DNA of 64,000 nt from CAYPFY01 sp964410105 (GTDB lineage: Bacteria; Bacteroidota; Ignavibacteria; UBA10030; SZUA-254). Numbering within the stretch: the first letter of the stretch is position 1; every line of letters begins with the position of its first letter. This document shows, one piece after another, positions 1-8,762 of the stretch. The notes under the pieces were generated by a model. The model was not told the DNA's origin. It saw nothing but the letters and a program-made list of their open reading frames with translations, and made no database searches. The stretch covers positions 1-64,000 of the forward strand of contig CAYPFY010000012.1 of NCBI GenBank assembly GCA_964410105.1. The letters are read 5' to 3'. Made by a program: the position numbers and the translations under genes.

Positions 1-53
1 TGTTAGGCACGCCGCCAGCGTTCGTCCTGAGCCAGGATCAAACTCTCCGTTGT
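1..53 (-). rRNA. rrs: 16S ribosomal RNA, 5' end only
   Basis: Read on the minus strand, the first ~50 bases contain the universal 16S 5' sequence: GAGTTTGATCCTGGCTCAG followed by the conserved stretch that reads ACGAACGCTGGCGGCGTGCC. By comparison with E. coli, the mature 5' end should lie about eight bases before that GAGTTTG, near position 53. The rest of the gene, and presumably 23S and 5S, lies to the left of the window. Only this fragment is visible, so it cannot place the organism precisely. Confidence 0.97.
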
Positions 54-94
54 AATTAATACAAATATCAACTTCGAGCCTGATCGTTGGCCAT

Positions 95-115
95 TCCCGT
101 CAGAAATCGACGGGA
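95..115 (-). other. rRNA leader hairpin
   Basis: A 7-bp inverted repeat (TCCCGTC at 95-101, GACGGGA at 109-115, 7-nt loop) lies ~45 bases upstream of the mature 16S 5' end in the transcribed leader. It may contribute to folding or RNase processing of the precursor. The structure is seen in the sequence; the role is inferred. Confidence 0.4.
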
Positions 116-159
116 CTGGTTGAATATCTGCAGAGCTGACTTAGAGCTATGCACATCTA

Positions 160-172
160 TTTTCAAAGAACA
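160..172 (-). promoter_or_regulatory. boxA-like antitermination site in rRNA leader
   Basis: The minus strand reads TGTTCTTTGAAAA, close to the boxA element (TGCTCTTTAACA in E. coli) that recruits NusB/S10 for rRNA antitermination. It lies between the strong promoter at 238-266 and the 16S 5' end, the expected place. The match is by eye. Confidence 0.55.
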
Positions 173-237
173 CTTGAGATAAAAATCCCGATCCGGGAGA
201 AGTTCAGGGATCGGAATGGCCACGTGAGTGGGGAAGT

Positions 238-266
238 AATATACGTACTTTTTTCCTTGATGTCAA
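238..266 (-). promoter_or_regulatory. rRNA operon promoter
   Basis: On the minus strand there is a TTGACA -35 box (261-266), a 17-base spacer and a TATATT -10 box (238-243). This is a near-consensus housekeeping sigma promoter pointing at the 16S gene about 185 bases downstream. It has no Bacteroidetes-type TAnnTTTG element. Confidence 0.8.
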
Positions 267-396
267 GCCATATCCCCGGAAAAAAGTGCCCTCCCAAGTT
301 CTTAGGACTGCGAACGAGGATCCCCCCCCGAAAGCAGACCGAATATCAGAACTCACGCGTTTCCGCTAGAACTGGAAAGAGGATCCCGTCGGGCGA

Positions 397-1560
397 TCAC
401 CCAAGGCCCTTTTCAAGTATCCGATAAACTTCGAGGAGAGGCAACCCGCTAGACTGCGAGATTCTTTTGCATTCCTCAAATTCAGGAACCAGTTTCTCTC
501 TACCGTCATGAACGACCGCCTTCACCTTCACCGTGCCAAATGCTGAATCTATGAGCCGCTCCTCTCTTTTGAGAATAATCCTACTGGCAGGGTGAAAGCG
601 CACGCCGAGTGTGGTCGTTTCCGCGAATATCGTCCTTGCAGCTCCATCCAGCTTGGACTTATCTACCGTGACAGAGAGGACCACCCCTGGGCGTCCCTTT
701 TTCATCACGACTGGGACGAGATAGGCGTCCCTCGCCCCCTGGGACAATAGCTTCTCCATGACAACAGGATAAACCTCGGGGTTCATATCATCGATCGTTG
801 TTTCTATGACGACGATCTCCTCCTGTTGATCCTCGGCGTCGAGGGTACCGAGCATCACGCGCAAAAGGTTTGGCACTCCGGGGATTTCGGCTGTGCCGGC
901 ACCATACCCGATAGACTCTATCGTCATCCGTTCCGCCGAAAGGACGCCGCGAGAGAGAGTCTTAATGATCGCGGCACCCGTCGGCGTCGTTAGTTCAAAG
1001 GGGACATCGGTCAAGACGACGGGATAACTCTTGAGAATCTCGACCGCTGCCGGTGCGGGGATCGGGAGCTGTCCGTGAGCCGCCCCCACAAACCCGCCGC
1101 TCCCCAGTTTGACTGGCGATGAGTAAACCGCATCGACGCCCAATTTCTCGAGGCAGCACGCGACCCCCACGATATCAACGATGGAATCGAGGCCACCGAC
1201 CTCATGAAATGCGACCTCGTCGATCGAGGAATTGTGGACAGACGCTTCGCCTCGTGCAAGCTCCGAGAATATGTTTTTTGCGGTACCTTTGACTCTTGTG
1301 CTCAGACTGCTTCGGTCGATGAGGGCAACGATATCACGGAGATGTCGGTGATGGGCCTGCTTCACCGAGACAATCACGTCAACCTTAGTCGCCTCGATTC
1401 CATGGCGCTGGACGTGAGATGCATCGATTTCCACACCTTCGAGGCGGAGACCCGAGATCGCGCGGCGGAGATCATCGACAGGAAGGCCGGCGCTCAGCAG
1501 AGCTCCCAAGGTCATATCTCCGCTCACTCCGGCGATCGTGTCAAAGTATGCTATTCTCAT
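397..1560 (-). CDS. larC: LarC, nickel pincer cofactor insertion enzyme
   Basis: This 387-residue protein matches the LarC family from its first residues (MRIAYFDTIAGVSGDM) through the conserved C-terminal half. LarC is the CTP-dependent cyclometallase that inserts nickel into pyridinium-3,5-bisthiocarboxylic acid mononucleotide, giving the nickel pincer cofactor of lactate racemase and related LarA enzymes. It is one uninterrupted frame; in Lactobacillus the gene is split by programmed frameshifting. The ATG has a GAAGGAG ribosome site 23 bases after waaA, so it ends an operon that starts at the glycosyltransferase near 4363. larA, larB and larE are not in the window, so its client enzyme is unknown. 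Downstream lies only the rRNA operon. Confidence 0.9.
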   Translation of the reverse strand: MRIAYFDTIAGVSGDMTLGALLSAGLPVDDLRRAISGLRLEGVEIDASHVQRHGIEATKVDVIVSVKQAHHRHLRDIVALIDRSSLSTRVKGTAKNIFSELARGEASVHNSSIDEVAFHEVGGLDSIVDIVGVACCLEKLGVDAVYSSPVKLGSGGFVGAAHGQLPIPAPAAVEILKSYPVVLTDVPFELTTPTGAAIIKTLSRGVLSAERMTIESIGYGAGTAEIPGVPNLLRVMLGTLDAEDQQEEIVVIETTIDDMNPEVYPVVMEKLLSQGARDAYLVPVVMKKGRPGVVLSVTVDKSKLDGAARTIFAETTTLGVRFHPASRIILKREERLIDSAFGTVKVKAVVHDGREKLVPEFEECKRISQSSGLPLLEVYRILEKGLG

Positions 1561-1583
1561 TTTGACGCTCCTTCTCGGAATTG

Positions 1584-2864
1584 TCAGAGAATTTTTTCAA
1601 AGTAGGCAATAAACCGCTCCGTCGCACCAGTGTTCCTGCGAACCAGCGCCAGAGCATTTGTTCCCAGCCTTCTCCGGAGAGCTTCGTCGGTGAGGAGCTC
1701 CTCGAGGTGGTTCGCGAATGTCCCCGAGTCATTTCCGGTAAGACCGCCTTCTGACTCAACCATCTCCACGGCTTCCTGGGAGTTTTGGTACTTCGGTCCG
1801 AACAGCACCGGGATCCCGTAGGCGGCGGGCTCGAGTACATTATGTACGCCGCCCCTGAAGCTGCCCCCGACAAATGCGAAATGGCCATATTGATAGACCA
1901 CCATGAGAATGCCAACGCTATCGATGAGAATCATCCTTTCCGAACCATACTCATGGAGATCCGAAAACCGGATGCACCGCAGATCGCCGTCAAGCTGGCC
2001 TTCGATACGCTCCAGATTCTCAACGGTGGGTTCATGGGGAACGAGAATGACGATAAACTCCGGGTGGGATCGCATCACCGTCCGGCAGGCAGGGAGGATG
2101 ATCTCCTCATCCTCCTTCCAGCTGCTGCCGATGACGAGAATCTTTCTATTCCTCAGGATTTGGGGATCGATGACGTGCTTGGTACGAGAATCAATGCTTC
2201 TCTGCCAGACCTGATCGTAGCGGGTGTCTCCGATCACGTCGATTGTCGGATGGACTAGGTGGAAGGATTCGTAGGCAGCGCGATCCATTGCGGAGACCGT
2301 AAGGATGTAGTCAATTCCGTTGAAAAGTTTTTGATAGAACTGTCGGGCGATGGGTAGTTTTCTCGATCTCATGCTTCCCAGCGTCGCATTCGCGATAAAC
2401 GTTGGGATTCCCAGACTTTGGAGAGTCCAGAGATGGTTTGGCCACAGATCATACCGGACGATGACCGCCGCGGCCGGCCGAATAAGGTCGACAAACTTCC
2501 GGGCATTTCGAGCGCTGTCAACCGGGATATAGGTGATAATGCTTGCAAGTTTGTAGGACTGAGAATGTTCAAATCCGGAGGGTGAAAAAAAGGAAACGAT
2601 AATCTGAAGCTCCGGTCTTCGCCTCTTCAACTCCGCGATGATCGGTTTAGCCTGTTCAAACTCTCCGAGAGACGATGAATGAAACCAGACCCTTATCCCG
2701 TCAGAGTTGAGCCCCGAAACCTTTATAGCCAGATCGTGGAAAAGCCGTTTTCGCGCCTTGATCCCGCGCCTAGCTTTCCGGTCGAAGATCCCCAACAACC
2801 TGAATCCCGCCCATCCAAGAGGGATGACGACCAGATTATAGAGCAGGCGCCAGAAGAGCATCAC
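1584..2864 (-). CDS. waaA: 3-deoxy-D-manno-octulosonic acid (Kdo) transferase
   Basis: This 426-residue protein is a WaaA/KdtA-type GT30 glycosyltransferase, which transfers Kdo from CMP-Kdo onto lipid A precursor at the inner membrane. Visible support: an N-terminal hydrophobic anchor (about residues 5-25), the HSSSLGEFEQ segment corresponding to the catalytic SxGE motif, a YDLWPN segment corresponding to E(T/S)(E/D)xWPN, and a C-terminal GGSF...NVLEPAAYGIPVLFGP nucleotide-sugar binding region. The ATG overlaps the stop of the MOSC gene as ATGA, indicating translational coupling. Its presence implies a Kdo-containing lipopolysaccharide. Whether it adds one or two Kdo residues cannot be told from sequence. 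Confidence 0.92.
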   Translation of the reverse strand: MMLFWRLLYNLVVIPLGWAGFRLLGIFDRKARRGIKARKRLFHDLAIKVSGLNSDGIRVWFHSSSLGEFEQAKPIIAELKRRRPELQIIVSFFSPSGFEHSQSYKLASIITYIPVDSARNARKFVDLIRPAAAVIVRYDLWPNHLWTLQSLGIPTFIANATLGSMRSRKLPIARQFYQKLFNGIDYILTVSAMDRAAYESFHLVHPTIDVIGDTRYDQVWQRSIDSRTKHVIDPQILRNRKILVIGSSWKEDEEIILPACRTVMRSHPEFIVILVPHEPTVENLERIEGQLDGDLRCIRFSDLHEYGSERMILIDSVGILMVVYQYGHFAFVGGSFRGGVHNVLEPAAYGIPVLFGPKYQNSQEAVEMVESEGGLTGNDSGTFANHLEELLTDEALRRRLGTNALALVRRNTGATERFIAYFEKIL

Positions 2865-3313
2865 GCCTTCGAGACCGGCAGAATCCTATCGCCGAGACCG
2901 ATGATCCCGCCCTCCAACACCCTGGCAAGCATCCCGCGGCGCCCTGCAAGACCCCGTGATAATCCGGGTCGGAGCTCATCCATTCGATGGCAGGGGGAGC
3001 AGGGCTTCGTGATTTCGAGCACGACCTCCCCTCCAATCCGCAGCTCATCGCCCCGCTGCATGCCGGCAAGCGAGATTCCGCTCGTTGTGATATTCTCCTT
3101 CACGTCGCCGGGTACAAGATCGAGCTGATCAAGCGTCTCGGACTCGATGAGTAGAATCTGTCGGGGACTATCCCTCAGCGCATGGGCATCGCCTTGGAGG
3201 CCGAGATTCACGATCGCGCACGCTTTCTGCACGGGCCGCATCGGCTTCCGGTAGCCCGGGCACAACTGAAGGGACACGACAGAACCGAACGGGCCGGGAT
3301 CCAGAGTCGTCAC
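2861..3313 (-). CDS. MOSC domain protein
   Basis: This 150-residue single-domain protein has a MOSC fold, the sulfur-carrier domain of molybdenum cofactor sulfurases and of YiiM-type molybdoenzymes. The sequence shows GLQGDAHA near residue 40, the GDVKENITTSG core, and a cysteine pair in KPCSPCHRM, where the conserved MOSC cysteine is expected. Stand-alone MOSC proteins bind molybdopterin or carry persulfide sulfur; the substrate here is unknown. It sits between a glycosyltransferase (10-base gap) and waaA (4-base overlap), probably an operon of convenience. No other molybdenum cofactor gene is in the window. Confidence 0.85.
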   Translation of the reverse strand: MTTLDPGPFGSVVSLQLCPGYRKPMRPVQKACAIVNLGLQGDAHALRDSPRQILLIESETLDQLDLVPGDVKENITTSGISLAGMQRGDELRIGGEVVLEITKPCSPCHRMDELRPGLSRGLAGRRGMLARVLEGGIIGLGDRILPVSKA

Positions 3314-3322
3314 TGCACAGTA

Positions 3323-4363
3323 TCAGAGAAGTTGCAGTGCGGCATCGAGGACCTTGGAAGGACTGATATCATTCATGCATCGGAAATGTCCCTGGGGGCA
3401 TCGGTGGCGCCCGATGTGGCTACAAGGGCGGCAGGGAAGTTCCGAATCCTCGACAACGATGTGCGTCGTGCCGTAGGGGAAGAACCCGAACTCGCGGACG
3501 GTGGAGCCGAAAATCGCCAGCACCTTGCGCTTGCGCGCTGCGGCAAGGTGCATCATTGCGGTATCGTTCGAAACGATGACATTGCATAGATCCATCGCAG
3601 CGGCTGTTTCAAGCAAGCCAAGCGCGCCCGCGAGGCTCTCAGCGACAGGAGATTCGAGCCGAGCGTTGATCATCTGTGCGATATCCCCACAGTACTCAGC
3701 TTCATCGCGGCTGCCGAAAATGAAAATCTTCGACCGGCGTCGTTGGGCTATTTGCGCACCCACCTCCACAAACCGGTCAGCGGGCCACCTCTTCGTGAAA
3801 TGGCGCGCCCCCGGCCCAAGGCCGATAATGCTATCAAATCGATCGAGCTTATACTTCATCATCATCGTGGTGACGGACGAAATGGTCTGGTCGGGCACAA
3901 AGATTTCAAGCCCCTTGCCGTCGTTCTCGACTCCAAGTCGAGAGACCGATTCGATGTAGCGTTCCGAAACCGGGATGATCTCACGATAAAGGTTCACGTG
4001 AAATCGGATAAGCACGAACCTCCTTAGGGCACGTTTGTTCAGCACAGCGATGCGGCCCGCGCGTGATTTCATGCGCAGATAAAAGCTCCGGATGTTATTC
4101 TGGATATCAATCAGCAGATCATACTTCTCCCGTCGCACGATATCGCACAGCTTCATGAGATCGCCGGGAATTGAGATATGGTATTCGAGCAGCGTCGAGA
4201 GATACGGATTAAAACGCAGAATTTCCGCAAATTCGGATTTAATCAGAAAGTCAATCTGGGAAGTTGGATATTTCGCACGAAGGACTCGTATGAGGGGGGA
4301 GGCGAGGATGATATCGCCGATGGAACTGAATCGAACGATGAGAATTTTGCGTGGCTCACGCAT
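3323..4363 (-). CDS. Glycosyltransferase family 9 (heptosyltransferase-like)
   Basis: This 346-residue protein belongs to GT9, whose best-known members are the ADP-heptose:LPS heptosyltransferases WaaC/WaaF. Visible features are the N-terminal ILIVRFSSIGDIILASP motif (acceptor side), a GLGPGARHFTKRWP segment around the middle and the C-terminal SNDTAMMHLAAA donor-binding motif. A cysteine/histidine-rich tail (CRPCSHIGRHRCPQGHFRC) near the C-terminus is common in this branch. It opens the operon with MOSC, waaA and larC, so an inner-core LPS role is likely. The precise sugar is not determinable. No strong Shine-Dalgarno site precedes the ATG. Confidence 0.87.
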   Translation of the reverse strand: MREPRKILIVRFSSIGDIILASPLIRVLRAKYPTSQIDFLIKSEFAEILRFNPYLSTLLEYHISIPGDLMKLCDIVRREKYDLLIDIQNNIRSFYLRMKSRAGRIAVLNKRALRRFVLIRFHVNLYREIIPVSERYIESVSRLGVENDGKGLEIFVPDQTISSVTTMMMKYKLDRFDSIIGLGPGARHFTKRWPADRFVEVGAQIAQRRRSKIFIFGSRDEAEYCGDIAQMINARLESPVAESLAGALGLLETAAAMDLCNVIVSNDTAMMHLAAARKRKVLAIFGSTVREFGFFPYGTTHIVVEDSELPCRPCSHIGRHRCPQGHFRCMNDISPSKVLDAALQLL

Positions 4364-4557
4364 GAGGTCCCATAAAACGTACTATTTTTTGGATGGAATT
4401 GCAAAATGCTCACATCAGGCTGATTGCAGCGACGGCGTGGATTGGACACGGAATCAGCGAATGCCGCACACGCCCCTGCCTCATCGGGATGAGCGAACAA
4501 AGCGGGCTCGTCTCTCGCGCAAGAACTGGCATGCGGGCGAGCCATCGGCAAGGAGCC

Positions 4558-5097
4558 TCAGTGGCGCTTGGAGGAGAACTGAAGTTCCAGCTCACCTTCG
4601 AAGGCGCTGCGCACCTCAGCATCAAAGAGAACAAAGCGGACATCGTGGAGATATGTAGAATCGAGGAGAAACTCGAGCGTCTCGGTGAGCATGATCTTGG
4701 CGCAGTGGAACACCGAGAACCCTCCAACTCCCGTCCCGAGGGCAGGGATGCTGATCGAAGTCAGTCGCAGGTCCTCGGCCAGCTTGAGCGAACTTAGCGT
4801 GGCAGTTTTTATCAATTCTGCGCTTGTACTAAGGTTCTGACCCATCACGGCGGCATGGATGACATATTTCGATTTTAGAGTTCCCGCACCCGTTGCGACA
4901 GCCCTCCCGACTTCGATCGGACCCAGCGAGATGGCCTCTTCCTCTATAACTCTCCCCCCTTTCCGTTTGATGGCGCCCGCGACACCCCCTCCCATCCAGA
5001 GGAGATTATTGGCGGCATTCACTATCGCATCTGTCGTCTCATCGGTTATATCGCCGTGGATGATCTCGACGGAGCCGTTCCGGACGGTGACACGCAT
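4558..5097 (-). CDS. Macro domain protein (ADP-ribose binding/hydrolase)
   Basis: This 179-residue stand-alone macro domain begins VEIIHGDITDETTDAIVNAA, followed by the NLLWMGGGVAGAIKRKGG ADP-ribose loop and a later SISIPALGTGVGGF loop. Members bind ADP-ribose and often hydrolyse O-acetyl-ADP-ribose or ADP-ribosyl-glutamate/aspartate. The asparagine pair after VNAA and the GGGVAGAI loop are intact, so activity is plausible. It starts only 5 bases after the histidine kinase gene and is probably co-transcribed with it. Whether the two share a pathway is unknown. Confidence 0.9.
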   Translation of the reverse strand: MRVTVRNGSVEIIHGDITDETTDAIVNAANNLLWMGGGVAGAIKRKGGRVIEEEAISLGPIEVGRAVATGAGTLKSKYVIHAAVMGQNLSTSAELIKTATLSSLKLAEDLRLTSISIPALGTGVGGFSVFHCAKIMLTETLEFLLDSTYLHDVRFVLFDAEVRSAFEGELELQFSSKRH

Positions 5098-5102
5098 AAT
5101 CC

Positions 5103-6731
5103 TCAGGCCGGCAGGGAGATCCGGATAGTTGTTCCCCTTCCGCTCTCCGACTCAACCTCGATCGATCCTTTGTGGTCATCCACAATTTTCTTCACGATGG
5201 CCAATCCTAGCCCCGTTCCATGTTTCTTCCCCGATGTCGCGAAAGGCTGAAAGAGCTTTCCCCTCACGTCGGGGCGGATGCCCGGTCCCGTATCGGAAAA
5301 CTCTATCACCGCCACATGGTCACGCGAGTATGTACGGATCGTCATCGTCCCCCCATCGGGCATGGCCTCCGCGGAGTTGCCCATAATATTATAGAATGCC
5401 CGAGAAAGCTTATCGGCGTCAGCGCGGATTGTTCCGTTGAACTGAAGATCCTTGCGGAGCCGGATCGCTCTGCGTGAAAACTCTGGTTCCATGAGAGTGA
5501 TCTGGCCTTCAACCGTCGAGTTAAGATCGATCGTCCTGATGGTCAGAGCACCGACTCCGCGGGAGAAATCGAGTATTTCCTGTGTCATCGCCACGAAGCG
5601 ATCTACCTCTCGAACCATTTGAGTCGCGAGGGTCGTCACTTCACGGTCCCGTGATTTCCCCTTGATGATTTGGGCGGAGAGGCGAACAATTCCCATGGGG
5701 TTCTTGATATCGTGGATTATTGAACTTGCCATACTTCCCACGGCGGACAGACGTTCGGATTGAATGGTGCGTTGAGCCAGCTGGGCATTCTCGATCGCGA
5801 TCGACGCATGGGCAGAGAGCGCCTCGATGAAGGCCTCGTCCTCGGCAGAGAATACGCCTGCGGTTTTGTTCAGCAGCTGAAACACGCCGATGACAACGCC
5901 ATCCCTGTTCCTCATAGGCATACAGAGAACGGATTTCGTGTGATATCCCGTGGACTGATCGATCTCGGGATTGAACCGGTCATCCCGATACGCATCGGAT
6001 ATGTTGATGGTTTGGTTGATGGCAGCGACAGTGCCTGCGAGGCCTTTGCCGACCGCAAGACGGATTTCAACCGTCGTGGTCCCCTGAAGGACCTTGGACC
6101 AGAGTTCGTGGGTGCGGGGATCGAGCAGGTAAAGGGTCCCCCGATCGGCGCCGACGCTGCGGATCGCGATCTCGAGTATGATCTCGAGCAGGCGGTCGAT
6201 ATCGATAGAGGAATTCACGGCCTTCGATGCTTCGACGAGGGTATGCATTTTCTCGAGCTGGCGGTGGAGTTCCAAAACGTTCGTTTCCTCGTGCTGCGCA
6301 TACGTCAGATTGCTTGCCCTGAGTCGTCTGCTGAGAGTCCCGAGGAGGTTCCGAGTAAAAACGTGGTCTCCGAGTAGCATGGCGTGGAACTCGGGATGCT
6401 TGAGTGTCGCGAATGTACACTCTGATTCCGCTGTTGCTCGGGCTGATCGGCGAAGCCCATCTATCATATCCAGCTCACCGAAGAAGCTCCCCTCATGAAG
6501 GATCCCCAGGGTCAACTGTTTACCGCCGTGGATGGCGTTGGAGATAACGACATCACCGGAGAGAATCAGGAACAGGCGATCGCCGCTGTCTCCCTGCTCG
6601 AAAATCATATCCCCTGATTGATACTTCACCACGTCGAGCGACCCGGAAAGTTGCCGGAGGGAGGCGTGATCGATCCCGGTGAGCAGGGAATTCGCGCGGA
6701 GCTTTTCCAACAATGGCTGCTCGGAGAGCAT
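5103..6731 (-). CDS. Cytoplasmic cNMP-binding/GAF/histidine kinase
   Basis: This 542-residue sensor kinase has three parts. A cyclic-nucleotide-binding domain (about residues 10-125) has the phosphate-cassette-like FFGELDMIDGLRRSARA. A GAF domain spans about 165-320. A HisKA/HATPase kinase follows, with phosphoacceptor His340 in IIHDIKNP, an N-box in NSAEAMPDGG and G-boxes in DTGPGIRPDVRG and HGTGLGLAIVKK. No transmembrane segment is seen, so it senses a soluble ligand. I chose the ATG at 6731 because the 51 residues encoded upstream are unrelated to the family and overlap the divergent gene. No response regulator is adjacent. It is followed by the macro-domain gene and is divergent from the secreted repeat protein at 6860. 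Confidence 0.9.
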   Translation of the reverse strand: MLSEQPLLEKLRANSLLTGIDHASLRQLSGSLDVVKYQSGDMIFEQGDSGDRLFLILSGDVVISNAIHGGKQLTLGILHEGSFFGELDMIDGLRRSARATAESECTFATLKHPEFHAMLLGDHVFTRNLLGTLSRRLRASNLTYAQHEETNVLELHRQLEKMHTLVEASKAVNSSIDIDRLLEIILEIAIRSVGADRGTLYLLDPRTHELWSKVLQGTTTVEIRLAVGKGLAGTVAAINQTINISDAYRDDRFNPEIDQSTGYHTKSVLCMPMRNRDGVVIGVFQLLNKTAGVFSAEDEAFIEALSAHASIAIENAQLAQRTIQSERLSAVGSMASSIIHDIKNPMGIVRLSAQIIKGKSRDREVTTLATQMVREVDRFVAMTQEILDFSRGVGALTIRTIDLNSTVEGQITLMEPEFSRRAIRLRKDLQFNGTIRADADKLSRAFYNIMGNSAEAMPDGGTMTIRTYSRDHVAVIEFSDTGPGIRPDVRGKLFQPFATSGKKHGTGLGLAIVKKIVDDHKGSIEVESESGRGTTIRISLPA

Positions 6732-6859
6732 GGGGAAAAAATAGGGAAAGCATGAGTGAGAATCAAGGTGAAGTGCTGACCGTAATTCCTTGTTTCCCTT
6801 GCGAATGAGGCTTAAATGCAACAAAGCGGGCAGGGATTCGTATCTAACCTGTGGAAAGC

Positions 6860-8659
6860 ATGAATTCACATAGAACGTATTCATGGCGAGGCGCGATCGC
6901 GTGGAGTCTCACAGTCCTCCTCGGGAGCGGCATTGCCGCGCGGGCGGGTGAGAGGGCTATCATTCAGCTGAGGGATTTATCTCAAGAGGAGGTGAAAAGC
7001 GGAGGATTCACCCTTCCAGAAGATGCGCGGGTTCACATCACCGCAGTGGGAACAGGCGAAGGAGATCTCCCCCTCTCAAGCAGCGGAATGTTTGCATACG
7101 GCTGGATCATCAATGCTGACACCAGGGAAACGGTGTGGAAAATGACGCGTGAAAATACAAGCAGAGAAAAGGGAGACAGAAAATTCGACGGCACAATCGC
7201 ACTGCGAAAAGGCAGTTATGAAGTCTATTTTGCAGCACGCGGCTACGGAGATCACTCTGGTTTTTCCAATTTCAATTTCGACGGCCGGAAAAAGGATTGG
7301 GGCGGAGATAAGGCTAAGAAAAAGGGATTCCTTCAGTGGCTCGAGGAGATTTTCGGAGGGGGCATTTCAAAAGACTGGAAGGACCGTGCAAGACTCTGGG
7401 GCATCGATATAGCGATCGGTGATCCCTCGGGGGTTATACCGATGTTCAGTCCACCGAAGCCGTTTTCGAATGTGCTTTTCCAGGCCACTCGGCTGGGTGA
7501 AAACGAACACGTACGCCAGCGGTTTTCGCTGGAGAAACCGACGGCGGTTCGAATTTACGCTTTGGGCGAGCGCGAGTTCGGGGGAGATCTTGCGGATTAC
7601 GGATGGATCGTTGATGCGAAGACGCGAAGGCGTGTCTGGGAGATGGTGGGAAGCAAGGCTCATCCGGCTGGCGGCGCCGACAAAAACCTTAAGGTGGACG
7701 AAATCGTTGAATTTCCCGCGGGAGAATTCGTCCTCTATTACATTACTGACGATTCCCATTCCTTCATCGATTGGAATGCCCCTCCTCCGGAAGATCCCCT
7801 CAATTACGGTGTCACGTTATTGGCAGGGGACAGGAGCGGAAAGGGAAACTTCAAGCTATCCTCAAATTCAAAGGAAGATCAGAACGTCATCGCGCAATTA
7901 ATCGAAGTGGGAAACGATGAGATGCGTTCGGCGAACTTTGTGCTGAAGGCGGGCGCAACCGTCCGTGTCTACGCCCTTGGGGAACGCTCGAATTCACGCC
8001 ATCAGATGTCAGATTTTGGATGGATAATCAACTCCCAGACGCGCGATAAAGTATGGATGATGGATCTCGATCGCACCGAGCATGCGGGGGGAGCTGACAA
8101 AAACCGCATGATCGATGAAACCGTCAATCTTTCGAAGGGCTCATACACGGTATTCTACCAGTCGGACGATTCTCATGCGTACAATACCTGGAACGCGGCG
8201 CCTCCGTTCGACCCCGAGCACTGGGGCATCACCGTGACGGGGGAGGGGGGAAACTTCGAAATGGGAATTGTGGAAAAGAACTCGTCCCCCACTCCGCGCA
8301 ACCTCATCACCCAGATCGTCCGTGTGGGGAACGGCGCAAATCTGGTCCAGCCATTCACCCTTGACAAGCCGACCCACATCCGCGTCTATGCGCTCGGCGA
8401 GGGCCAGAACCACGAGATGTATGACTATGGATGGATTGAAAACACCTCCGGAGGGGTAGTTTGGGAGATGACATATTCGATGACCTTCCATGCCGGTGGA
8501 GGAAGAAAGAATAGGATGGTTTCGACCACAATCGTCCTGGACAAGGGGAAGTACACCCTCCATTACGTCTCCGACGACTCGCACTCATTTAACCACTGGA
8601 ACGCGGATCCGCCGGATGACCCGACAATGTGGGGCATCACTCTGCTCAGAGAGGAATAG
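6860..8659 (+). CDS. Secreted protein of four ~120-residue repeats, unknown function
   Basis: This 599-residue protein has a signal peptide (basic MNSHRTYSWRGA, hydrophobic stretch, ARA cleavage). The rest is four copies of one ~120-residue module, roughly residues 32-190, 200-330, 340-465 and 480-599. Each has the order RVYALGE, (D/F)YGWI, VWEM, HAGGADKNRMI (repeats 2-4), a KGxYTxxY strand, DDSHSFxxWNAxPPxDPxxWGIT. The first copy is diverged and carries an insertion rich in lysine and glycine. I do not recognise a characterised family. The conserved Trp, His and Asp residues suggest beta-sandwich ligand-binding domains. It is divergent from the kinase gene, with ~130 bases between them that could hold a shared regulatory region. 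The nearer ATG (6860) is preferred over GTG at 6851. Confidence 0.85.
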   Translation: MNSHRTYSWRGAIAWSLTVLLGSGIAARAGERAIIQLRDLSQEEVKSGGFTLPEDARVHITAVGTGEGDLPLSSSGMFAYGWIINADTRETVWKMTRENTSREKGDRKFDGTIALRKGSYEVYFAARGYGDHSGFSNFNFDGRKKDWGGDKAKKKGFLQWLEEIFGGGISKDWKDRARLWGIDIAIGDPSGVIPMFSPPKPFSNVLFQATRLGENEHVRQRFSLEKPTAVRIYALGEREFGGDLADYGWIVDAKTRRRVWEMVGSKAHPAGGADKNLKVDEIVEFPAGEFVLYYITDDSHSFIDWNAPPPEDPLNYGVTLLAGDRSGKGNFKLSSNSKEDQNVIAQLIEVGNDEMRSANFVLKAGATVRVYALGERSNSRHQMSDFGWIINSQTRDKVWMMDLDRTEHAGGADKNRMIDETVNLSKGSYTVFYQSDDSHAYNTWNAAPPFDPEHWGITVTGEGGNFEMGIVEKNSSPTPRNLITQIVRVGNGANLVQPFTLDKPTHIRVYALGEGQNHEMYDYGWIENTSGGVVWEMTYSMTFHAGGGRKNRMVSTTIVLDKGKYTLHYVSDDSHSFNHWNADPPDDPTMWGITLLREE

Positions 8660-8762
8660 AGAGATCCTAGCAGCCCGGATTTTGGGTCCCATGCCTGACA
8701 GATTGCTTTTCTAGGCAACTATTTCTACATTCGCGCACACACCATTCCTGGCGGAGAATCTG

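Noticed and set aside
5760..6377. A 205-residue plus-strand frame opposite the histidine kinase
   Set aside because: Antisense to a gene with all kinase motifs; no family resemblance.
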